Shown here in pieces: positions 1 through 10,547 of a stretch of 64,000 nt of DNA (its first letter is position 1; the number at the start of each line of letters is the position of its first letter). The position numbers and the translations under genes are program-made. The notes beneath the pieces were generated by a model. The model worked only from the letters and a program-made list of their open reading frames with translations. It made no database searches and was not told where the DNA came from. The stretch is taken from assembly GCF_040436345.1 (NCBI RefSeq), contig NC_133234.1, positions 14,343,446 through 14,407,445 on the forward strand, given 5' to 3'. The stretch is from Pagrus major (Eukaryota; Chordata; Actinopteri; Spariformes; Sparidae).

Positions 1-777
1 AAACAGTGAGCCCACCTGGCTACCAGACTCATGCAGTGACGCTGAGTAGCTGTAAGGTCAGTTACATATGCATTACATGCCTTTATGTTACGCCTGAATT
101 CTAGCTGCAGAGCCGCGTAAAGACCACCGCAATATTTCCCCGCAGTGAAGCCAAAACGGGTGAAAATATATGGAGAGAACTACAGCAAAAGCAAGTGTCA
201 GTACTGGGATTTGATGCTACTGTTTTCAACAAAGTGGTTTGGGTCACTGATCACTACACAGTATTAGAGGAATGAAAACACCAAAAACTTGGTATTTTAT
301 GTAAACATGAATCTTTCTAAAGATATGTCTAAGAAAAAGTGGTATTTGTTGTGTGGTTAAAGAGACTTTCTGAAACTAGTTTGATGGAGGTCAAACCACT
401 TGACCTTTGACCTCTACCTGTGGGCACAGAAAACTTCATTTCAACAAAGTATTTGCAGATATTATCTACTTAACCAGTTCTTCTTACCGCACATTAACCA
501 ACCACATCTACAGTACCTGGAGTCAGCTTGATTCTGTTTCTGAAAACCTCAGTGCAGACCAAAACTGTAAAATGATCCTCAGTGTCACTTGCATATTCAA
601 ATCCTGATTTTTCATAAAATAAACAAATTGACCGCTTCGTTAAAAAGTCTAAAAGAACACCTGGGAAATTTTAGAACCACTCTGGAGTTGCTTCATGTGT
701 ATCTCATATATTCCTGTTTAATTTGAGGTTATCACTGATCCCTCTTGGATAACTCAAGGTGTCACTGCTGTTGAGAA
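1..777. other. Upstream flank of receptor 1, no gene recognised
   Basis: AT-rich sequence with only short open frames, none resembling a known protein. It presumably holds the promoter and 5' UTR of the receptor at 778, but I see no convincing TATA or CCAAT arrangement. Confidence 0.4.
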
Positions 778-1653
778 ATGTTCCTCCACGTGTATCCTCG
801 CTCTCAGAATCTAACCTCCAACTTCAGCGAGCCTTCAGAGGCAGAGTCTGGACACTGCGGAGACATGATAGAGGGTATCATGGTCTGGGCTTCTCTCAGC
901 GCTCTCTGCTCTCTGGTTGGATGTCCTGCATGTGTTGCTGTTCTCTGGGAGCTGCTTCAGAGACACAGAGCAGGAACCTCCATCACCCCCAACGACGTCT
1001 TCATGCTCAACCTCACCATCATGGACTTGATCTTCTTGGTTTTTGTCCCGTTTGGGCTCTGCAACTTCCTCCTGTGGCACATCAACTCCGTCCAGATGTT
1101 GAGCAATTTTCTGTATGCCTTGAACCTGGCAGGACGACCTCTTCTTACTGCTTGTATCTGTCTGGACTGCTACCTGGCTGTGGTCCATCCTGTCACCTAC
1201 CGCACCAGGAAGAGTCTGACTCCCCGGCTCCTCATGGCTGCTGCTGTCTGGATCATCACAGCGGTTCAAGGGACTGTATCCATAGTCATCGTTGAGCTGA
1301 GCCACAGCGCTTGGGCCATGTTTGTGTACATCATAGCGCTGCCCGTCATCATCATCTGTGATGCCTCCATCCTCTGGACTCTGAAGAATTCCCTCCGTGC
1401 AGGAGGAGACCTCCATCCAAAGAAGAAGAAGGCTCTGCAGATCATCACCAACAGCATGGTCATGACCGTCACCTCATACGTCCCTCCAGTGCTGGCGTAC
1501 ATCATCGGGGATCTGATTATTAGTGATGACCACGTGTATGAATGTTTTGTGGCAATACCTGTCCTGATAACACCGACTGCAGGGAGCGCTATCATGCCTC
1601 TGCTCTATTTGGGCAATCTGGGGAGATTGAAGTGCTTCTGCTGTTTGGAGTAA
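778..1653 (+). CDS. Atypical rhodopsin-class (class A) GPCR, orphan, paralogue 1
   Basis: Intronless frame of 291 residues with seven hydrophobic segments, so a plasma-membrane receptor is expected. Class A landmarks are NLTIMD in TM2, LDCYLAVVHP at the end of TM3 (residues 129-138), SYVPP in TM6 (233-237) and MPLLY in TM7 (273-277). The N-terminus has NLTS and NFSE glycosylation sites, and the tail ends in KCFCC, a likely palmitoylation site. The start is supported because the paralogue at 5429-6328 begins with the same pattern, M-(F/L)-L-x-x-x-PRS. Odd points: Arg3.50 of the DRY motif is Cys, Asn of NPxxY is Met, and no Cys occupies the usual TM3 position 3.25. ECL2 is very short and has no Cys. 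The fold recalls P2Y/protease-activated-like receptors, but I cannot name a subfamily or ligand. Confidence 0.85.
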   Translation: MFLHVYPRSQNLTSNFSEPSEAESGHCGDMIEGIMVWASLSALCSLVGCPACVAVLWELLQRHRAGTSITPNDVFMLNLTIMDLIFLVFVPFGLCNFLLWHINSVQMLSNFLYALNLAGRPLLTACICLDCYLAVVHPVTYRTRKSLTPRLLMAAAVWIITAVQGTVSIVIVELSHSAWAMFVYIIALPVIIICDASILWTLKNSLRAGGDLHPKKKKALQIITNSMVMTVTSYVPPVLAYIIGDLIISDDHVYECFVAIPVLITPTAGSAIMPLLYLGNLGRLKCFCCLE

Positions 1654-1752
1654 CAGGTCAGACGGTTTATAGTGGGTCATGTGTGAAACCATGAGATTTA
1701 CAGGAGAATCACAAATAATTAGAATTGACAATTATACGGTATAGTAGAAGAC

Positions 1753-1770
1753 AATAAACCTCTAAATAAA
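1753..1770 (+). terminator. Candidate polyadenylation signals of receptor 1
   Basis: Two AATAAA hexamers (at 1753 and about 1765) lie about 100 bases after the stop of the receptor at 778-1653, a normal distance for a short 3' UTR. Confidence 0.5.
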
Positions 1771-3399
1771 TCTTAAATAAGATGTATGAGGAAACAAAAA
1801 CATCTGACCTAAACACCAAAGTTTCCATTAAACTACCATCACCATCAGCGGTATTGTGGCACACCTTTGAGCATTCAAGGCACACTTGTTACCTTCCTGT
1901 AGGCGGAAAGTTTTCTCACCTAACCTTACAAATGTAAATAGAAAAGGAGAAAAGTAAAAAAAAAGAAAAATTAATCAATCTTAATCAAAAGAATCATCTT
2001 ATTCCAGTCATTGATCAAGGGAGCCTCAGAAGCACGGGACAATATGATCATTTCATGTCGACTATCCTGGCAAAAATAACTGTGATTTCTGACATTATTG
2101 CAATAATTAACAAAATGTGCTTAAAGCTACTAAAATAGCACTAAAATGTATTAGAATCAGTTTACCTTTCTATTGCATCACAGACAAGACACACATCTTT
2201 TATTAGGGAAAAACAATCAACAATGAAACAATTTTAAATCAGATAATCATAAATCATAAGGTCCTCCTGCATTAATAAATGATAAATAAATAAATGGTGT
2301 GCACCTCCCTGTCGTTCCTATAGTTTGGAAGCCATAGTACTTCCACACATCCAATTAACTTCTTTTGTGGGGGATACGATGGGCAAAACGAGCCTTCAGC
2401 CATGTGACAAGTGTGGGACTTTGGAGTTACTGGAAAGATGCAGGAAATTCAAAATAAATCACAAAATCAATACAGGACTAAACATTAGAGCTAGACAGGT
2501 TTTTCAAGTGACTTGTGTAAAGATATTCCCAGTTTATGATGATCCTGATATTAGAACTGTACCAGACGGGCTATCTGCGATACTTCATTACACAAATAAC
2601 ACAAGATATTACCGTGATGTCACAATATACCACACATATTAATGAAAAATACGATTAATGATTTTTTAAGGAAAGAGCTGTAATAGCATGTTTAACTCAC
2701 CTCCACTCACATACACACATATACATAAATCTATATCCAACATAATTATATTCATGTATCTTGCTCACTTTATATTTTTAATCATTATGTTATTTTTTGC
2801 ATATATATGAATCTATATATAAATGTCAGTCTGTGTATGATGATCTGGATGATCAGAAAACTGAACTATTTCTTTGACTTATCTCTTGTGCTGTTCCTTA
2901 TGGACTTCTCTTGTCTTCTTGTGATGCTATAATGCTACATTTCTGGGATCAATCAAAGTCTGATGGTATTTTATTCACTGTAAGAGCATCACGCCAATAG
3001 AACGCTGTAATAAATTAGCACAGTATAATACAGTTAAAATCACAATGAATAAAATAAAATGTACAGATGAGATGAACCACTGAAACCGGGAGACAAAAGG
3101 AGAAACACAAAACAAACAAACATAACCAATTTTGTCTGTATCTGTTTTTGTTAGACACTCTACAAATCACTTGTTGGAAGAGTACAGTACTTTTCCATCA
3201 CACGGTTTGCTTTTTCAATATGTAAATGATGTTTGTTTACACATGCACACCTGAACCATGAAAGATGATCTGTATGCCTTCAGAATTTACATTGTAATAG
3301 ATCATTGTACCTGCAGGACTGAATGTAAATCCATCATGGGGGGGGTGGGGGGGGTTGGGGGATTCGTTCTGTTTTAATTTATCCAGATCATAAGTTAGT
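1771..3399. other. AT-rich intergenic stretch, no gene recognised
   Basis: Apart from a G-run near 3338-3361 this is AT-rich non-coding DNA. A 105-codon open frame at 2325-2642 has no recognisable similarity and I do not call it. Confidence 0.4.
3338..3361 (+). repeat. G-run, possible G-quadruplex
   Basis: Guanine blocks separated by single or double T in otherwise AT-rich DNA. A second, similar run lies at about 4094-4110. Both have enough G blocks to form a quadruplex; this is inferred from composition only. Confidence 0.4.
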
Positions 3400-3885
3400 G
3401 CAGCCACTGTTGTAAAAAATACAAGTATAAGATAATAAGAGTCATACTTGAGTAAAAATGTTAACATCTTAATTTAATAAAAGTAAAAGTCATCCATCCA
3501 AAAAGTACTTCAGTAAAAGTCTTAAAGTATCTGTTTTTAACTGTACCTAAGTATCTTTACTTATATTCACATATATGTACTGTACAGTATATTGTGAGTT
3601 GACCGATTATCAGGCAATATTCAGCATTTTTTAAATCTGATTGCTGATATAATAAATCTAAAATGTGCTACTTTGGCTCTGATGCAGCGTGCAATCTGCA
3701 TATTAGTTACTGATGTTTTCAAATAAATGTAGTGGAGCAAATGGTACAATATCTGCCTTCAAAATGCAGTGGAGTGGAAGAATAAAGGAGCAGTGGACCT
3801 AAATACTCAAGTAAAGCACAAGTACCTCAAATTGACTTATGTGCAGTTCTTGAGTAAATGTATTAAGTTACATCCCACCTCTGAG
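3400..3885. repeat. Dispersed teleost repeat with 'aagtaaaagt / actcaagtaaag' ends
   Basis: One end carries runs such as cttgagtaaaaat and aagtaaaagt; the other has actcaagtaaagcacaagta followed by gagtaaatgtattaagtta. Together these resemble a non-autonomous DNA element I remember as abundant in teleost genomes. Family (possibly hAT) and exact ends are uncertain. Confidence 0.5.
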
Positions 3886-4398
3886 TATGGCCTCATACGT
3901 TTCCAGGGGTTTCCTGAACCACCTCAGCTGGGTCGTCAGTGTTCACCTCTTCACTACGAAGGAACTGTGGCTCAACGTCAGTGAGCATGAGCAAAACAAC
4001 TGGGTTCAACAGGTTTATTGTATATTGTTTATGTATACAGGTTCTAAAGTAACACATGCATTTTTTTTTACAGTTTACATTCCACATCGTTATGGGGGGG
4101 TGGGGGGTGGGAGCAGATGTTTACCACACATGAAATATGAGAGTAAAAACAATAACATGCAAGAACAACATAACATTAAATAAATAAATGTGTAACAATT
4201 TACAATAAAATTACATGAAATAACATTAATTAATGCAGTAATATGCATAAAGTATTGTGTTCAAGTTAACAAAGCTATGAATCCATACATTATTTATACA
4301 CAGTACATAAGTTGTAAATATTAGTTTATAAAGACTTTATTAATACAATAATTAGTATTAAGTAACTGTTAACAAATGTCTCAGGGATCGTGTTTTTG

Positions 4399-4877
4399 AC
4401 TTTACAATAAGGGTCACAAAGAACATTCATCAATGGCTAATTGCAGACAAGTAATGTTTATGCAGTACAACATGCACAGTTATGTATTTGCAGGCTTTAT
4501 GTCAAAGAATTTCTACATATAGATGAAGCTAATGATGAAGATAATCATTATCCTTAAATAATCATTTATAGAAAACTTTTCTGAATGAAATGGCTTTGTT
4601 GGCACTTTCATGACATACATGCTATATAACATCTTTAAATAAGTAAATACCTTAATGAATATGTTATGTAAATCCTTATTAACCATTAATTGATCATCAA
4701 CAATTATTGAGTGCTCATTATTGACGATTGTTTTAAGAATATTTATTATATTGATAAATAATATATAAATTATTACGATAATACCTTAACTGAAGACCAA
4801 TAGTAAATGGTTATTAGACACATTAGTTAACTGTTAATTAACTCTTAATGTTTATTATTGTACCCTAATTGTAAAGT
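4399..4877. mobile_element. Short inverted-repeat element (MITE), about 480 bp
   Basis: Starts with actttacaataagggt (4399-4414) and ends with its near-perfect reverse complement (4862-4877, one mismatch in 16). The interior is AT-rich with no coding capacity, so this looks like a non-autonomous DNA transposon. Confidence 0.6.
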
Positions 4878-4925
4878 GTTGTAAATGCAATCAAGTAAAG
4901 AAAAAAATGTTAATTAGGGGGAATA

Positions 4926-5431
4926 TAGGCCCAATCCCAATACACCTCTTGCCCGGTTTCCGTTTCACTTGTGTCACGTCTGGGGATTGGGTGTCCCGAT
5001 TCATTGTTATTGCTGATGTGGCCATGACAGTCCCACATTTAACCTATTTCACAGTTGCTTTCACTCCTTTTGATGGCGTATGATGCCCAAAATTTAACTA
5101 AAGTCCAAAAGGGAATTTGCTGCAGTTGGTACCGCTCCTGTAATAAAAGTGCACATGAGCAGGGTAGGAGCACAGGTTGCTAATGTTAGCTGCTAAACGT
5201 CGCTGATGTAAGTAATGTTAGTCTTGTAAAGTTGTCTCCATCAGATAAATGGCAAAAGGCGTTACATAAATACCAGTGACGTCACCTGATGAAGTATGAG
5301 GTTCTTGAAGGGTTGTTCCATTTCACAGGGGGGAGATTTCAACCACAACCCCTTGTTAATTTGTCCCGAGGGGCAAGAGAGCACTTGAAAACGAAGGATA
5401 GGGGTAAAACTTGGAAATGGGATTGGGCCTA
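4926..5431. mobile_element. Inverted-repeat element (MITE) abutting the stop of receptor 2
   Basis: Bounded by a perfect 14-bp terminal inverted repeat, TAGGCCCAATCCCA at 4926-4939 and its reverse complement at 5418-5431. The interior has no transposase. The ends look hAT-like, but I find no matching 8-bp target duplication in the flanks, so the family is open. The right end overlaps the stop codon of the receptor at 5429-6328. Confidence 0.65.
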
Positions 5432-6328
5432 AGACTTCCTGCAGCATCCAAACCTGAAACGATCAAATTTCCCTTGATTATTAATGTGGAGTAAAGGCAA
5501 TACAGCAGATCCAGAACTAGAAGTAATGGTTACGGGAATACCCATAGTACACATGAAGGTATTGAAATCACTGATCAGAGGTTTCCCTATTGCTACCAGA
5601 AGCACTGGAGGAAGGTAAGAGATGACTGTTATCACAAGGCTGTTGATGAGGGTCTGAATGGCTCTTTGCTTCTGCGGGTGGATGTTTTTTCTGCCAGGGT
5701 CAGACTTAACAAGTGCATGGAAGATGAAAACATCACAGATTCCAATTATTACAATAGCTATAATAAATGGCACAGTGGAAAACATGGTGAAATATAGGCT
5801 GAAAGAAAGACAGAACACAATCCCAGTGGCAGCTGTCAAAGTCCAAATAATGCCAACTATCATGACCCTGGGAGTCAGACTCTTCTTCTTGTGGTAGGTG
5901 ATTGGATGAACCACAGCCAGGTAACAGTCAAGACAGATAGACGCCATCAGGAGAGGTCTCCCACATGTGTTCAAGGCATAAACAAGGTTCCAAATCGCTT
6001 CAAACCTCCAACTCTGCCAGATTAAATGATTTAAAAGTCCAGGTGGGATGAAGGCCAAGAAGACAACATCCATGATGGCGAGGTTCAGTATGAAGAAGTT
6101 GTTTGGTGTAAAGGGAGTTCCCCTCCTGTGTGTCTTGAACATGTCCCAGAGGATGGCAACAGAGGCAGGAAGACCAAAAGCAAAGCACAGCATTGTACAA
6201 ACAGCCCAAGTATATTTGAACCCTGGAAAGTTGTCACACACCTGAAAATCAAATTTTTCCCAGACAAATCCAGATTGGGCAGAGCTGTTGGACAGACTCT
6301 TGGAACGAGGATGAATTTCCAGCAACAT
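5429..6328 (-). CDS. Atypical rhodopsin-class (class A) GPCR, orphan, paralogue 2
   Basis: Intronless frame of 299 residues, clearly related along its length to the receptor at 778-1653. Shared blocks include TPNN/TPND before TM2, GRPLL in TM3, LDCYLAVVHP (133-142 here) and KKSLTPR after it. Seven hydrophobic segments predict a membrane receptor. It shares the motif oddities: Cys for Arg3.50, LPLLH (287-291) where NPxxY is expected, and no Cys at the usual TM3 site. The tail ends FGCCRKS, with a likely palmitoylated Cys pair. The two genes are convergent, which fits an inverted local duplication. Its TAG stop is the first three bases of the terminal repeat of the element at 4926-5431. Ligand and subfamily unknown. 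Confidence 0.85.
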   Translation of the reverse strand: MLLEIHPRSKSLSNSSAQSGFVWEKFDFQVCDNFPGFKYTWAVCTMLCFAFGLPASVAILWDMFKTHRRGTPFTPNNFFILNLAIMDVVFLAFIPPGLLNHLIWQSWRFEAIWNLVYALNTCGRPLLMASICLDCYLAVVHPITYHKKKSLTPRVMIVGIIWTLTAATGIVFCLSFSLYFTMFSTVPFIIAIVIIGICDVFIFHALVKSDPGRKNIHPQKQRAIQTLINSLVITVISYLPPVLLVAIGKPLISDFNTFMCTMGIPVTITSSSGSAVLPLLHINNQGKFDRFRFGCCRKS

Positions 6329-6854
6329 TATTGAGCAGAGTGGTCCGAGGATAGAAGATCTGAGGGACAGACGACTTTAGAGCATTAAATAAATATATTC
6401 ACAAACACACGTGCCGACATGCAACAAGCAGGAATGCAATTTTTTCAAAACTTGTCTATCAACGCTGTATGAATTTGTTTGGTTTATCTGTTTTAAATTA
6501 AGTCCACACTGGTTGAAACATACCTTTTTATGAGGGTTTGTTGTGCTGCTGTGTCTTGTTGCCGTGATGAAAGTGTGAAACATCTGTGGGAGCTGCTGCA
6601 AGTGTTTTGTGAATACAAATCAATCAAATTTATGACCTGATGTCAGTTCTGCTTTTGCAAATGATGTATTTATGGAAAAGAGCACACCTGCAGAGCAGAG
6701 TTTGACATGAGCCCAAAGTGAGACAGAAAGACATAAATCTCAAAACCAAAAAGGTCATTGGTGTGACTGGAGCATGGAGATGTTATGTAAGAACCCAACA
6801 GCTAAATTACATAAGACAGCGAGCAAGTTCAAAATGAGGTCCCGTGTGGATTTA
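6329..6854. other. Upstream flank of receptor 2, no gene recognised
   Basis: Likely holds the promoter and 5' UTR of the minus-strand receptor. Short open frames here resemble nothing known. Confidence 0.35.
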
Positions 6855-7340
6855 TGTTGTCAATTCTCAGGCTATACACCAATCAGCCACAACAATAAAA
6901 CCTCTTACAGGTAAAGTGAATTACATTGATCATCTCATGCAATGTTCTGCTGCGAAACCAGGGGTCCTTGCATTAATGTGGGCACCACTTGACACAATTG
7001 ACCACCCCAAACACCTTTGCAGACCAAGTACATCCCCTCATGGCTACAGGACTCCCAGGTGACATTTGTCCCCCCAGCCAAGACCATGCACCCTGCAACA
7101 TGGCAAAAATTGCTCAGGATTGGTCCTGGGAACGCAACCACCACGCAACCCACAGGACTCAAAGGTCCTGCCGCCAATGACCTGGTGCCAGACACCACAG
7201 GATACCACCAGTGGTCCTTTGTCCATGCCTCACCGGGTCAACAGCAAGTTTGATCTACTGTGAGGCCTCCATGGATTGGAATTGTCTGGGACATCCCATA
7301 GATGCTTGATCAGACTGGGACCTGGGACATATGGCCACCA
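6855..7340. mobile_element. Degraded Tc1/mariner-like DNA transposon fragment
   Basis: Begins near tatacaccaatcagccacaa, which resembles the start of a repeat I know from many fish. Plus-strand frames preserve pieces of a Tc1-type transposase C-terminus: DHAPCNMAKIAQDW (compare QDNAPCHTAKIVQEW) and, in another frame, WCQTPQDTTSGPLSMPHRV. The last part, about 7245-7330, encodes on the opposite strand a LIKHLWDVPDN piece (compare NPIEHLWDVLD), so the copy is rearranged as well as decayed. No intact transposase remains. Confidence 0.65.
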
Positions 7341-7359
7341 GGTCTTTGTCACGTGCCAT

Positions 7360-7900
7360 AAAGGAGGGGTTGAACTCATCAGGATTACCCAAACGATCGA
7401 TGTGAACTCACAATAAATCATCCCAAGGGGCACATGAATGTGTGCCAAATGTCATGGCAATCCATCCAGTAGTTGTTAAGACATTTTCTTAAAACCGCAA
7501 ATGTCAACCTCATGGTGTTGCTTGAGGAAAAGTCAGGTGATTATTATGAAGTCTTCAGGATTCATCCTCTGTGGACTAGGTGTTCAAAATGTTGTGCCAT
7601 TCCATTTAGTAGATGTTAAGATATCATACAAAATAAGTTATGGGTGGATAAGTCCTAACCAAAGTCATATGGATTTATTCTCTAGAGACTGTGCATATCT
7701 GTACTATGTTTCTCAGCTTTCAATCCAGTAGTTGCCAAGGCAGTTCACTAAAAGCCAAAAATGTCAACTTGCTGTTGGCACTGGAGTCAAAGTCAAGGGA
7801 TCATCACTGTTTAAGGGATTTATCCTCTGGGTGACCATGAATGGCTGTACAGAATGCATGGCCATCCATCCTGACAGGAAGCCAAGTAACAGTCCAAGGA
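7360..7900. repeat. Degenerate tandem repeat, unit about 135-145 bp
   Basis: The motif catggcaatccatccagtag recurs in decayed form near 7454, 7595, 7720 and 7860. Each is followed by variants of gttgttaagacattttc, and in two units aaaatgtcaacct and aggattcatcctctg also recur. Short frames across it are not genes. Confidence 0.55.
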
Positions 7901-9650
7901 GCAGCTAAAAGCAACATCAAGTCAACAGCAAGTGTAGAGATAGTAGAGATCTATTAAGTAGAGAGAGTGGCAAAGCTTACCACCTCCACTAATTCTTAGA
8001 GGGATTCCTGAAGTTATTATCATCTACCAAGATAATTATGTCCAAAAACAGTGTCACATGAACAACACTGTACGATTTTGTCCCCTACTTATTTCATGTT
8101 TCACCTGCTCTTGCTTTAATGTTTTTATGTCTTCTCGAATAAGAAAACATGGTGAAAAATATTCTCTATTAGGTCTGTTAGGTAACATTATTTTCTTCCT
8201 GTTTAAATAAGATAAATCAATTCAAATCAAACCTCCTGCCCTCCGGCTCTAATCTGGGACATCTCCCAGTTACCGCGGGGCATTGAGGACCCTATACTAC
8301 CCTATACTGGGAGCGATCAATAAAATCCAGCTGGCCTCCACCCAGCCCAACTGGCTCTCTATCTGCTACAACAACTGGCTTGAAATACTCTGAGCAGTCA
8401 TGAAACAATAAAACAAACCAGAAACATTGTCAGTTGGATTTACAAGCTGACACTGAAGGCAGTTCTTTGTTCAAGAAGGACTAAGGAAGATTTAGCTCAA
8501 GCTCATATCAGGTTCATGTTGATACAGATGATGTGCATAAAGCCTTTTCAACTAGGTGGGAACTTTACTGCTTGATTTTATAATAAAATACCAAGACGTC
8601 CTGTATCAGAAACCTCAAACAAGTCTCATGGAACCAAAATACCTTTAGATATGTTGTCATTTATGGACAAGGAACCAAGGTTCAACTGTCTTTAAGCTTT
8701 CAGCATGTTGTCTCATGGATACATTTTTTTATAAGCTTCATGGTGCATTATATGTGTAGTTTTACCCATTATGTCATCCTTAACTATGACTTTTTCTGAT
8801 GCAGCAAAAATGCAGTTAAGCCAGTTTAGAAAGTTGACTGAATGTGGTTTAGTGTCCATGATTTCAATTTCAGTTTGTTTTTTTAAAATATATTTATAAC
8901 ATGTTATGAAAAGCATCTTTGTTGAGATACATTAATTGTATGTGGTAACAGTTAACAAGTATTAATTGATCATAATACAAAATGTTTTTGGAGCATCAAT
9001 CATTTTTAGTAATATCAACATTAATTTTTTTTGTACAGAAATAAACCATCCATGACAGGTTTAACAATTATACAGACGTTTTACATTTACACAACAGTGA
9101 CATGACTCACCAATACATTGATAAGAAACTATAGCACAGATTTACAGCTAGAAATGATAGGTTGAGAAGGTGTAGTCTCCAAGTGTAATACTGAGAAAAC
9201 AGTGCCTGAATCACAAAGCTTAACACGATAGAGGATCTTACATTTTTGTCAAACAGCCTGTTGTGACGTTGGGATTATGATGGGATGTGGGAGTGAAGTT
9301 ATTTCTTACCTGTTGCAGGTGTGTCAGTATGGGTTTAGGATGTGTGATTGTTGTTGCTGTCTATAAGTTTTAAAAAAACAACAAGAAAAACAATGGAGTG
9401 GCAGCTATATCGGCCAATAATTAAGTAGAAGATGTAATACACAAATGCCAGAGATATGTTTGCTGGAATTTAGCCATTACACAGTTTATGCACCAGAGAG
9501 CACTGACAAAGTTATTATGATTATTATTATCAATGAATTGTCCCATAAAAATTTCTTGGTCACCTTTCTTTATTAAACAAATTCAATGGATCCCTGCGAT
9601 GGGATGTGTTTTTGTTTTTAAAAAAAATTAACATCAGCCCATATAGTGAG
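7901..9650. other. Intergenic, no gene recognised
   Basis: AT-rich with short open frames only. A slightly GC-richer patch at about 8230-8400 could be an old repeat fragment, but I cannot assign it. Confidence 0.35.
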
Positions 9651-9654
9651 ATCA

Positions 9655-10035
9655 GAATGCTTTTAAAGAAGAGTTTGACATTGTGGAAAACACTTATTAC
9701 TTACTTATTACTTATTTTTTTTGCTGAGAACTAGATAGGAAAATGTATATATTTGTAATGCCTGTATACTATGAAGCTACAACCAGCATTCAGTTAGCAG
9801 AGCTTAACTTAGCATAAAGGCTGGAACAGGAATAACAGTTAGCCTGGTTATATGAGGGGTTATGAGGTGGAATATTTCATGGATCGATACTCTTTAGCAC
9901 TGAACTGTAGAGGTTTTGTAAGGTGGATTATATTTAAATATTTACCTGTTTCCATTTGTTGGCCTAAGCTAAGCTAACCAACCAGAGTGGCATCAATCTT
10001 CTCATTTAACTCTTGGCAAAAAAAAAAAAAAAGCA
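9655..10035. mobile_element. MITE of the 'gttagcttagcataaag' family, copy 1
   Basis: Carries the inner landmarks of a widespread teleost inverted-repeat element: agcttaacttagcataaaggctgg near 9800, then gttagcctggtta, and gcctaagctaagctaacc near 9960. The outer left end (taaagaagagtttgacattgtgg) matches the family. It ends near a poly-A run at 10019-10032. Other copies are at 29145-29475 and 42000-42240. Confidence 0.5.
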
Positions 10036-10547
10036 TATTTACCAAATTTTGAATTTCCTTCACTCTCACTTAATAGCAGTAATGGCCTCACAAATCCAGC
10101 ACTGGTCAGGCTCTTGTCTTTGGGTAAAAGCTAGGAAAGTAGCTAGTTAGTAGGCTAGGAAACAATTACTCAGGATTAAATGTGACAAGATTGTAATGGC
10201 ATTCAATATTTAATGACCCGGGATGTAACAAAAAGATGTATAAAAGGACTCTGAGTTGTCAAGAAAATGTGTTCACTCTTAATCACACACTTTAAGTAAG
10301 CAATTGTCCATTAAAAAGTATGATGCCTGTGTTGTAATCCCCTCTGATTTAATGTAATCCGGTGTCAATGCTATTACATGGAAATCCTTGTAGTCGGCTG
10401 ATTTTGAGACACCAAATGTCCAAATGTGTAATGATACCTGAATCGCAGATTAGTCACATGGGTCCGTCAAGAGACTCTTTAAGTAGCAGTGTATTACTAC
10501 TTTCAAAGTTATGTTGGTTGTCAGGAAAAGTCTTTTACTGAAGGTCT
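10036..10547. other. Probable 3' UTR or downstream flank of kcnh6
   Basis: No coding similarity. This lies just downstream of the kcnh6 stop on the minus strand and probably contains its 3' UTR; the end of the transcript is not clear. Confidence 0.35.

Noticed and set aside
835-1416. Minus-strand open frame of 193 codons
   Set aside because: It is the antisense shadow of receptor 1, which has seven membrane segments and a paralogue; the shadow has no family similarity.
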